Origin: Marsupella aquatica | Lineage: Eukaryota > Marchantiophyta | Reading direction: 5' to 3' | Assembly (NCBI GenBank): GCA_973895155.1 | Contig: OZ316891.1 | Coordinates: 14,322,001 to 14,386,000 of the forward strand | Length of the DNA stretch: 64,000 nt | Shown: positions 21,346 to 31,008 of the stretch, in pieces | Layout: each line of letters starts with the position of its first letter | Numbering within the stretch: position 1 is the stretch's first letter | The notes under the pieces: generated by a model | Databases searched by the model: none | Told to the model about the DNA's origin: nothing | The model's input: the letters and a program-made list of their open reading frames with translations, nothing else | Position numbers and translations under genes: made by a program

Positions 21346-22974
21346 CAATGATGTTTTTAACAAGAAACAAACACAAATGTCTGTTTGATGCAAGACAAGT
21401 AAAAATAATACTCCCACGAATTGTAAAAAATTTAAAAACCTGAAAAGTTAAAACAGCAAACAATGGGGTAAAATAAAATAAATGATTTGACGTCTTGGTA
21501 GTGAAATATGAGCATTTTACATCAACTGCTTTGTTTTTTTTTGTGCAAGTTTCTGAAAAGGCCAACCATTACAAATTTAAAAGTTAGAACCACTTGGGCT
21601 CCATAGTGTCAAACAAAATAATCATAATCTCTTTAGTACTAGACCAACTGTCACACTATCATGTCCATCTAAAATCTAGAGAAATTCAAAAACTGATAAT
21701 CTTCTTAGTACTCAATGAAATATTTGAATGTTAGGCTGATTGGAATGCTTTTTCTAAAATGTTTCTAAGAAGATTTCATTGAGCAATGAGTGAGAAATTC
21801 AGAATGATTTTTGTTGACAACATAGCTAGTCTTTGCTTAAGTGACTTCACCCTAGTCAACGAGGGAAGATACTATGGCCCTGAGATTGTCACATTGGAGA
21901 ATGTGACGGTTCTCCTCACCCTTGGAGAAGGGCAAGAGAGGGGGGGAGCACCTACTATGAGGAGGAGAGCACGCTGGAAATAGGGAGGCAAAGGTGGAGT
22001 GGGACACCCAAGGAAGGCAGAACCTTGGCTTAGAGGGCCAATGGAGCTGATTGAATCTGTCCGAAGGTGATGGAAGCCATCTGACTCTTTAATGTGATAA
22101 TCTCAGGGTGGTAAGATTTCTCGTTGCTAACAGGGTTAAGTAAGTAAAAAATGTGGCATTGTAATTACTAATCAAAAGTCATGTCAAATGATCATATTCC
22201 CATCATGTCTCCCAGTTGGGCAGTTTGATATATTTAAAACAATTTAAAATATTTTGTTTACTAAATATGTTCTAATTGACAATATATATGTCACCATTTA
22301 GTATATGAATGACAAGGTCCCCAAGGTAATTAATCCGTGGACCCCCATGTTCATCCAAGGAATGAGTTTGATAAATTGAAATCAATTTTCTACAAGGCGG
22401 TAACCGATGGTTTTGAGTCTCCCAGTGATCTTGGTGTATGCTCGTACCAAAGAGAATGCTCGAAAAGATAAAGGAGATCAATCTGGTTGAGATGATCTCT
22501 TTGGTTCATCAAACCAGAGGTCGAATGTGTCAGAATTTTTTGGACGGTTTTTGCTCAAACATTGGAGAAATCGTGTTTCTATCATTCCTGATTGATTGTG
22601 AGTTACGTTGAGAATTATCGCCACAAGACAGACTGGAGAACATCACTCAACTGTTGGCTAAAGGGTGCTTGTCATTTTGGTGGGAAGAATGCACAAAACT
22701 GACAAGTCATCACTTCACATACAGGTTTTGTAATTTTTTTAATTTAAGAAAGCTATTGTGTGAGGGGGAGACCAACAATTGTTTCTTTGACACTGAGGCT
22801 ACATTTGGCGTCAGCCTATGTTCAGAGTGAGCTTCGTTGAAGCCTAGAGGGACGCGAACAATTCAAGTCAGGAAGCAAACGTTGCGGGCAAGCAATGACA
22901 ACGTAATCAAAGAAATCAATTTGCAGTGGCTAAGTTTGTGACAGTGACGGGATTGTGATGTCTCTTAATAGAGA

Positions 22975-23365
22975 AAAGGTTTCCAATGAGTCTCGGATTG
23001 ACAATTTTTGTCAAGTTCCAAATGAGTTTTTGAATATCTTTGTCTTTCCAATGAGTGTGACAATAAATTTTTTTGATCATGAGTTCATGAATTCTTTTAG
23101 CTTTTCAACATTAAGTCCAACATTGACAAATTTCATGTCAAATTTTGTCACGGTATTAAAGAGATCATGAGATTTTCAATCTCTCTAGTTTTCTAATGTG
23201 TGACATTGGAAGTATTCGTCAAGAATTAAAGAGATCATGAGTAGGTGAATTTCTCTAGCTTTCCAATGAACTTAACATTGATAGATTTTGTCAAGTATTA
23301 AGGAGATGATGAGTTTTTAATTTTGCTCTAGCTTAGTTTCCAATGAATGTGATTTTGAGAGATTT
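22975..23365. repeat. About 71-bp degenerate tandem repeat
   Basis: GAGATCATGAG (or one variant) starts at 23161, 23231 and 23303. Each is followed by TTTCTCTAGCTTTCCAATGA-like sequence, a TGTGACATTG-like block and TTTTGTCAAG. More diverged units extend left to about 22975. Confidence 0.75.
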
Positions 23366-23499
23366 AAAAATAATTTAAAAATACAACCATTTTGATATAA
23401 AACACTGATATATCATTGACAATCATTTGAATGGTAATTTTATTTTACCAAATGACATCTATTCCTTTCTATTCTATTTTTTTTATGTTCAATATTTAC

Positions 23500-23765
23500 G
23501 GCATGGCGCCCCAAAAATTACACTTCTTTTGCCACAAACAGGAATGTGTCCTTTTGTTACTGTCATAATTAAGATCTTTCCTGTTTGTGGCTGGTTGTGT
23601 TGATGTGGCGCAACCTTGTGGCAGGGAATTTGCAAGAGACTTCTCATGGGGGTCCGTAACTAGGAGAGCCATATACAGAAATAGTGATATTTTTGTAAAT
23701 AGAATAAAATCCATGACAACATTATTGTAAATTCAAACATCTTTTGTAAACAGAATTAGTTCGTG
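23500..23765 (+). repeat. Dispersed repeat family, copy A
   Basis: Starts GGCATGGCGCCCCAAAAATT, then CACAAACAGGAATG, CTTGTGGCAGGGAATTTGC, CTCATGGGGGTCCGTAAC and CATGACAACATTATTGTAAA. The same blocks recur in order in copy B at 24432. No ORF, poly-A tail or clear terminal inverted repeats, so the element class is unknown. Confidence 0.65.
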
Positions 23766-24431
23766 GACCCCTTGGCTAATAAAATCAGGGGGAAGAGTCA
23801 ATCTGAGCCGTCTCCATTTCTTATCTCCGGAAATCTCGTCCGTCCATCATAATGGCCAATCTATGGCTCAAAAGAAATATCTCAAATAGATCTATGGATG
23901 GGTTCTGTCCGTTTTTCAAATGGGTTAATATTTTTCAAATGAAAAATTAAACAAATCCAAGCCTTCCTAGCCGTATATTTTGTTAATTTTACGATCTTTG
24001 CCGTTCATGTTGTAATGCCTCTAGAAATCTTATTCATCCATGTTAGAAGACGATCTAGGGTGCAAAAGATAGATCTCAATGAGATCTACGACTGGGTATT
24101 TTTTGTTTTGAGAATGAGTAAATAATTTTGAGTATAAAATTTCGATGAACGTTCAAGATTCCAGTGATTCCTCCTCCCCGATCTTGGGTTTCTATGTGCT
24201 CTTCTCAGCATTAATGGCCGTACAATACGAGAGGTCCTTACATACCGGGAGTTGCAGTTTAACAAGGAAGTTATCAAGTTAGTTATTAGTCATTATTTAT
24301 TATATGAAAAATATTTTTTATAAATATTTGAATTTAAGTTTTAAAATTGGAAATGTAACTAAAACGATTACATAGTGATAGTTTTAACCATCTTGCTCTT
24401 TGCATTTCCAATGTTTTTATTTTTCTTTTCA

Positions 24432-24645
24432 TGGCATGGCGTCCCAAAATTTACACCCAAATTGACACAAACACGAATGAAAACTAGAAATTTGATTCAC
24501 AAAACCAACGAGTCTTGTTTGTTGCGATTGTTGTTGACGTGACACGCTGTGGTGTCAGGAATTTTGGAAGGGAACTCTAGTGGGGTCCATAATAAAAACC
24601 ATGACAATATTCTAAATTCAAACATCTTCTGCCAATATAATTAGA
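24432..24645 (+). repeat. Dispersed repeat family, copy B
   Basis: Begins TGGCATGGCGTCCCAAAATT and shares with copy A the blocks CACAAACACGAATG, GGTGTCAGGAATTTTGG, TAGTGGGGTCCATAAT and CATGACAATATTCTAAATTC. It ends about 100 bases before the probable 5' region of PALE CRESS. Confidence 0.65.
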
Positions 24646-24771
24646 AACTGATATTTAAAACCCTACTTTAAAGATAATGAATGGTTCGGATTTCTCGAAC
24701 TCGCGGGAACGGCCACATGGGTATCCAGTGGGTAAAGGCACGAGTTAACGCAAAGCTAGTAAACGATAAAC

Positions 24772-24876
24772 GGAGTCTTCTTGCTAATTGCGTCTTTTGC
24801 AGCTAAGCCTCGCTCGACCGCCATCGCGGAGCTTGCCTCTCCACAGAGCCCTGCTCCTCGCCACAGATCCGCAGTG
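24772..24876 (+). other. Likely 5' UTR exon of PALE CRESS
   Basis: A GC-richer stretch ends at 24876 in a strong donor (GCAGTG|GTGAGTGC). The matching acceptor is at 25354 (ATATTTTCAG|GC), two bases before the ATG. This implies a 5' UTR intron of about 480 bases, common in plant genes. The left limit is a guess. Confidence 0.45.
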
Positions 24877-25356
24877 GTGAGTGCAATCGTCAGTTTCTCT
24901 CGTTCATGCCACTTTTCTGCTTGAGATGGATTTGACAATATTTTCATTCATCGAGTGATGTGCACTTCCTCCGATTTCACTTTCTCCGTTCACTTCTGAT
25001 CAATCAGCAATGGCCCCCTCTAGCGAATGTGTGGATCGGAGGTTTTGGTTTCCCTCGTTTCATTTTAATTAATTTCTCTTCGCGTAGAATTGTATTCGGT
25101 TCAAAGGCCAGGGCTTGGCTTTCTTAGAGGAAGAGTTATGGTAGTCTGTCTTGACATTGATTGATGCACTCCGAGGTGATGTCAGGCGAGCTCAATTCAT
25201 CGCTGCAGGGGAGCCCCTATGTTCTCCTAATTTCAATTTTATATTGGATTTTGGAAGAGATTGATAAGCCCTTATAAACCTAACAGGACTTTGTCATACT
25301 CCCCGCAGCCCGATCGGATGCGCAATCTGTAGAGCTCTCTCACGATATTTTCAGGC

Positions 25357-27935
25357 ATGGCGCACATTGTAGTCTTCCCTTCCTGCTCCAGTGTGGTCCG
25401 GCAGCACGTCACGGAAACCAGCAGAAATGTCACATTCAGCTCGTCGCCTTGGAGTGGAAATTGTAATCGTTACCGAAACGTAGCCCTTGGCTCATCTGGC
25501 CATTTCACGGGTGGGTACCTGGTCTGCTGGTATTATAGTTAAATTCTCTGATCGCAAATTCAGTCTCAACAACTCTCAGAATTTTATTCGGTGATAACTT
25601 TCAGTTGAATTGTCCTGTTTGTGGCCAATCAAAGACAATTTCGCTTTGCAGGACGAGGCTTGGAGGTTTTTACTTCTATTTCTCGCAGTCAGTCAATTGG
25701 TCTCCAACTGAGAGTGTCTGCAGAAGCTGGGCCGGATGTCGAAGTCGTACGAGACGAGGTAGGGCGACCTTACCCATGCTCCTTGCTTTCGTTACAGTCT
25801 TGAAAAAATTGAAGGTCAGACCATTCGTTCGAGTGCCTACGATTCGAAATCAACCCTCTAAACGTTCCTAATCGACACTAGAAGGTTAAGAGATGTATGA
25901 AATCTAGGGTTTAGGGTTTAGCGTTCTGTCAGCAAAAGGAAGGATGGAGGAATGCTACAAATGATTTATATCATAGGAACCTGCTAGAACTGCATGCATA
26001 TCGATACTTGAAGTTGAAGAGAAAAGTGGGTGAGATTTTGGGGAGGGTTTAGCCCGCGTAGGGCATACATGAGCTGGTTTTCTCCGTTTCATTTCTGAAG
26101 AGGCATTAATTTTCTTTTTCGGGTAGGAATGGGAAAGGCTTATGCGAAAGCAGACTGCTGAGCGGGAGCGACAAAGGGAGGAGGACCGGGAAGCTGAACG
26201 ATCGAAGGAAGCGGCATATAAGAGCATGACCAAAGAGCTGCAGAACTTCCCACAAGAAGAACTCAAAGAGGCGAGGAAGTTTGTGGCCAGCTTGATCAGA
26301 GCTGGAGAGAAAGTTGAGGAGGTACTGTAGTATTGTGAGATGAAGGTGCCTTACTTTGAACTGATACATATGGATCCGTCCTCTCATGGCCAGCTTCCCA
26401 TTCCCGTATGACTCATGATGAATACCTGCTGGCGACATTTACTGCACAAAAGTGAAGAGAAAATCCATGAAATCTTGCATTTGTTGGAAAGTCTTGCTGC
26501 TTTCTGATTACAGTCAAGGTTTGCAAACAGACTTTTTATGAGTACCAACCAATTCGACAAGTCAGCTGCTCCCATGTCCTAAATCCTAACGGATTCTGGC
26601 GAGTTTTCTTGCAGATGATAGTGGAGGCAGCAGACAATGGCGAGCTTACACCCCTGGTTTTGCTCGTAATTAAGAACCGTTTGGATCTGGCACGTCATGA
26701 TGTAAGTCTTGTTTGTGTACTAAATTTTGGACTAAGAAGAAAGCTCACTTTCTCTGTCATTGATAAAGCTCAGCGTCGGAATATAGTTATCCATATAATG
26801 TACGCTTCGAAACATTCTTGCTGACTTTGTCTCTGGAAACCTTGGGGAATGCTTTGCGTTACTCTGCCCACATGGTAATCAACGTAGGCTTGTGTTTAAA
26901 TAAAAGGACCACATTAACTGTAACCTTGATGCTACTTTACTTCTTCTGTGGGAATGTCAAGTACTTCTGAGATTTAAAATGACTATCAATTTGGTTTGTG
27001 GGACTTCGTCTGTTTTTCAGGATGAAAGAGATGCGGCTCAGGCCCTTGATCTGTTGTATCGCCGTGTTGAGGTACATGCCTTCTTTGTCAACAAAATGAT
27101 TTTATGCCGATAGTATGCCGGAGCCTTTTCCCACCTGCTCTCGTTCAAACCTTTCACGGATATTGTTGGTGTTTAGTTCCCACGAATATTGCTAGGCGCT
27201 GTTGCCTTGATTATAGCTGTATTGCGATCCTCTATATCCTGTTAACTTGCTACGTCCAGGCATTTCAAGCAAGTTATTCGATATTGTGCGATTATGATCA
27301 GTACCTCAAAGCTAATCGACTTGTTGGGGTAATAAGACACTAGTTCCGATTTGAATGTATTGCAGACAGAAATGTTGTCTAGGCAAGCGTCACCTGCTAT
27401 GCAGCTCTTGAATGAACTTTTACATCTCCATGATGGAATCAGTCGTGAAGAATGGTTGCGACGCTCGCGCCTGATCATGCAGCAAATCTTCCCCCCTGAG
27501 GATGCTTTCAGTATCCTGGGAGGCCCAGCCTTTGATATGAGCAACGTAAGTACTTTTGTTCCTTCCAGAGATAATGTTTGTAGAACAGTCGTCTGCATCA
27601 AAAGTCCAGTTCTTAAGTTCCTTTTGTTCTTGAAATGTCCAGGACATCATTAATTGGATGATGTCAGTTACTCAATTCTGTCTTCTCACAATGATGCACT
27701 TGATTGGCAGCAACATGGTCCCATCGAGATGCCCGAAGAAGACGATAATATACTGCTGCGCATCGACTTTATTCGTGAGGTTGATGACTTCGTCTCAGAG
27801 TTGCAAGCTCAACCAAAGATAGAGCCTTTGCAAGGGTTTGATGCTCCTTCTGTTGCCATCCGCCTTCGTCAGGAAGAAAGAATTAGAGCCATAGAACAGG
27901 TCAAAGACTTACGAAACTTGGCTATCAAACTATAG
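25357..27935 (+). CDS. PAC: PALE CRESS chloroplast protein (7 coding exons, 332 aa)
   Basis: Exons 25357-25510, 25652-25758, 26127-26321, 26615-26701, 27021-27071, 27366-27545 and 27711-27935 join in phase and end in TAG. The N-terminus (MAHIVVFPSCSSVVRQ...) is Ser/Arg-rich and acid-poor, like a chloroplast transit peptide. The charged helix EWERLMRKQTAERERQREED, then EARKFVASLIRAGEKVEE, EMLSRQASPAMQLLNELL and NILLRIDFIREVD are hallmarks of the PAC family. Length is close to the Arabidopsis protein (about 313 aa). PAC is needed for chloroplast development and has been shown to bind plastid 23S rRNA precursor and support ribosome assembly. It has no catalytic motif. The gene looks intact. A 5' UTR intron is likely, and intron 2 contains a telomere-like motif. 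Confidence 0.93.
25903..25921 (+). repeat. Telomere-like (TTTAGGG)n motif in PAC intron 2
   Basis: CTAGGGTTTAGGGTTTAG is two and a half plant telomere units. Such telo-boxes (AAACCCTA on the other strand) are known near plant genes for translation and ribosome biogenesis, usually in 5' regions. Here it sits in the second coding intron. Confidence 0.75.
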
Positions 27936-28645
27936 AGGTGGCTCCTGTGCATTGCTTTATCACTTCTGTTAATATACACATATATTCTCAGAAAGGCATT
28001 CAGTGTACATGAAGCATGACAATATCATTGATTTGTGTCCATGATGTGCGATTGGGAAAGATCTTCTGTGATGATGTTCTATTTGTCGCATCATGTCTGA
28101 TGATGCCATTGCAGATGAAAGTTTAGTGGTCTTCTCTGAAGAGAGGAGAGTTTTAGCTCAACATCTTCCACAATTGTGAGGACATACCGGAATTGTTGAT
28201 GGCCGCTTTTGCAGAATTTGAAGGCCTGACGAGAACAAACACCAGATAAGTGGTTTTAGGGAACCAAGAGTTGTGATAGGCAGATTGCCATTGTGCCAAA
28301 TTATACATCCTTTGATGTAGCAATGAAAGACAGTAGCCTTTGTAGCATGAGCTCTTGCTTGCAATAGCCTCCTCGCAGAAAATCTACCTTTCACCTAAGA
28401 GAAGATAGTGTTGCTAGTACTAGAATCCCACTCGCAGAAAATTAACCGGCTACAAACTGGTAGAGTTGGCCATCTCCACAAAAAGACACTAGACCTAAGG
28501 CCCCTGTATTCTTTACGAACGCAAAGGATGACACCCACAAAAGACACTAGCTTTGGAGAATTAATGTCATGACGACAAGAATTCTCATCCTACCTCCCTA
28601 TGTTATATCTTTGGCAGTGTCGTGATATATATAGGTGCTGACTAC

Positions 28646-28800
28646 CATACTTGAAAATCAGATCATACAATTCAAGAAAATAATTTATGCATTTTTGGCT
28701 GATCACTCTTTGTCCACAGAAATTTCATACTTGAAATTTATATCACACAATTCAAGAAAGAATTTTATGCAATTTTGGCTGAATCACTCTTTTTCCTCAT
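28646..28800. repeat. 80-bp imperfect tandem duplication
   Basis: CATACTTGAAA begins at 28646 and 28726. Both copies continue with ACAATTCAAGAAA, TTTATGCAWTTTTGGCTG and ATCACTCTTTKTCC. Confidence 0.8.
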
Positions 28801-29169
28801 AGTTTTTGCTACATTTGGCACAAATCATGAAAGTATACAACTGATAATAATGAATGTTTGAGTCTATTAATAAACTTAAAGTGTTTCTTAGCTTGGTAAA
28901 TGTTATAGTCGTTGGAGCATTTCTGTCTACTCATGGTTATTTTCAAAATTGATCAGTCAAATAAAAAAATCATATTATTTACTGAAAACACTCATATCAA
29001 TCACAATTTATTCAAAGGTTATCTTCTTGTACCCTTTTCTTTGTTTTCAAGTGTTACTATTTAGTTTTTCATTATGTTTATAGTTACACGGGTAGTTACA
29101 GGGCTGAACTATTTTTTTTTGCCTTGCCTCAAACACAAATAATCACTTTTGGTTGTTCTTGCATAAAGA

Positions 29170-29275
29170 ATTGCTCTTGTTTGTGAGAAATAGTGCTACT
29201 GCAGTTGTATGCGCTTCCAGGGATTTTGAAGGAGCTTCCCATGGGGGGCCGTCAAAAATTACAATCAATCAATCA
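29170..29275 (+). repeat. Dispersed repeat family, partial copy D
   Basis: Shares CTTGTTTGTGAG, CTTCCAGGGATTTTGAAGG and CCCATGGGGGGCCGTCAAAA with copies A-C in the same order. Confidence 0.45.
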
Positions 29276-29556
29276 TTTGCTAACAAAGTGGACAGTGGAC
29301 ATGATGTGCAATGATCACAAGAAAAGATGCATTTCATGTTTCTTAGATCAACAAATGACATCAAATGTTGATAATTAATGATGTGCTCTTTAGGCCTAGG
29401 TACTTTAAGTTAGCCAACTAAACATAGACTTTTCTAAACATCAAACCAATCAAATGAAAAAGATTGGAGGGAGTGAACCAAAAATAAAAAAACATGAGAT
29501 AAGATTGGGGCCAAAAACAAGAAACAGGTGGAAGGTTGGGTGGGCAGGAGGGGAAC

Positions 29557-29665
29557 AAATTGGGGTTGCAAGTTTAGGTTCAATAAGCATCATATACATA
29601 ATTTTCTAAACATTTTCTACCACAAAAAAATTGGGATTGCAAGCTTAGGTTCAATAAGCATTACC
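29557..29665. repeat. Direct repeat, 72-bp spacing
   Basis: AAATTGGGRTTGCAAGYTTA followed by GGTTCAATAAGCAT occurs at 29557 and about 29629, separated by an unrelated AT-rich filler. Confidence 0.8.
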
Positions 29666-30184
29666 CCAAACAATGGCCCAACACGAAAAGACGATCAACG
29701 CGATTATTTTTAAACCACCACTCTTCCTTGTCGAGTTAGTTCTCTGGCTTGACTGTGAACTCATCTCGCTTTGTTGGGAATGTTTGGCTTGAAGTGCCAC
29801 CAGATGACATCCAGGTACAGTTTGCATAATAAGGTACAAAGGAGGTCTATGTAGCATCCTTGGTGAGTCAAAGGGTGGTGCTTGAGCCAGCTTGGAAAAT
29901 GAGCTCCAACAACATTTGTGGGAGAACATGTAGTAGTTTACTCACAAGGGTAAAAGCAGGCTGGGATCCACAACTAATTAGCAATTGAGCCATATGGACC
30001 ATGACTGAAGTAGTAAGAACACCCTTACTGGACAACCTTTTTGAATGGGGTGTTGACCAAACCCAATACTTAAAGAGCAAAAAGTCATGTCCATTCACTC
30101 TGGTGTTCTTGAGTTTTCAGGCAATGGATTTTTACCAAACCCAATAGCTTAAATGCAAAAGTTATGTCCGACCCATTCACTAAC

Positions 30185-30486
30185 AAAATGTAGTAACCTA
30201 TGGTCTAATAAGGACTGCTTGCAGTAACCAAACCCAATTACCTATGGTCTAATAAGGACTCCTTACACTAACCTTTGGAGATGGTGAAATAAGGACTTCT
30301 TCCACCAACCAAACCCAGTATCTTATGGTCTGATGAAGACTCCTCCACTAACTAAACCCAGCAACTTATGGTCTAATGAAGACTCGTGCCACAGAACCAA
30401 ACCTACCGTAGTAACCTATGCTCTTGTAAGGACTCCTTTGCGCTAACCAAAGCCAGTTAACCTTTGGAGATGGTCTAGTAAGGACA
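30185..30486. repeat. Minisatellite, unit about 45-50 bp, six to seven copies
   Basis: CCTATGGTCTAATAAGGACT and variants recur near 30197, 30241, 30319, 30367 and 30415, alternating with TAACCAAACCCARTWA. Some units instead carry CCTTTGGAGATGGT. Divergence between units is moderate, so the array is old. It ends about 520 bases before the APX start codon. Confidence 0.85.
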
Positions 30487-30578
30487 GTGGCGTACCCACC
30501 CAAGCCAAGCGGTACTGTCGAGTAGTCGATTGCCCGAAGAAGAATTTGTGGCCCAAATACTAGCTCTCATCTGCGTGG

Positions 30579-30665
30579 CTCTGTTTTGCTCTGTTCTGCT
30601 TTGCTTTGCTCTGTTCTGCTTTGCTTTGCTCTGCTCTGCTCTGTTCTGCTCTGCTTTGCTCTGCT
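30579..30665 (+). repeat. Pentanucleotide-based low-complexity array
   Basis: Mix of CTCTG, TTCTG, CTTTG and CT steps (a degenerate five-base period, YTGCT) over about 87 bases. It lies in the probable promoter or leader of the APX gene. Confidence 0.85.
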
Positions 30666-30762
30666 CCTCGTCGCTGCAATTCATTCCTCAGGTCCGACCT
30701 TTTCAGAAGCATCCAGAAAATCTCGGTGACGGACAAGAAGACTGGTATGGTCATCTGTCATT

Positions 30763-30771
<9 letters not shown>

Positions 30772-30806
<35 letters not shown>
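30772..30806 (+). repeat. (AG)n microsatellite upstream of APX
   Basis: Seventeen and a half AG units. GA-rich tracts are frequent in plant 5' UTRs, and this one is 203 bases before the ATG. Confidence 0.9.
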
Positions 30807-30811
<5 letters not shown>

Positions 30812-31008
30812 AACATCGTCAGCAGTAGTGAAGTCTTCGGTGTTTCCTTGAAATTGGGTAATTGATTGCTTGCGTTTCTTCCCTGCGTCCCCCCAGGGTT
30901 GCTTTGCGCTGGAATTTGGTTACGTGTATGAAATGATGTGACGGGTCTTTGGTTGTTCTTTTGAATTCACCAGAATAGAATTCAAGCGCAGGCGGAAGTC
31001 AAGGAAGG

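Larger units (their letters stand above)
17582..24771. other. Gene-free intergenic region
   Basis: About 7 kb with no frame I can support. It holds short duplications and several diverged copies of a dispersed repeat, listed separately. Around 18960-19035 CTTCGCTTGACAYGACTTCAG occurs twice. Base composition drifts to AT-rich from about 21 kb. The last part (24700-24771) probably holds the promoter of the downstream PALE CRESS gene, but I see no clear TATA box. Confidence 0.55.
27936..30578. other. Intergenic DNA between PAC and APX, rich in duplications
   Basis: No supported gene. Contains several tandem duplications and one partial copy of the dispersed repeat, listed separately. The PAC 3' UTR must end in the first few hundred bases; no clear poly-A signal was pinned down. 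Confidence 0.55.

Noticed and set aside
17582-24771. tRNA or other structured RNA genes
   Set aside because: No TTCRANYC box with matching acceptor stem was seen by eye; a covariance-model search would be needed to exclude them.
30185-30486. CRISPR-like regular repeat spacing
   Set aside because: Eukaryotic minisatellite: units are diverged and contiguous, not identical repeats with unique spacers.
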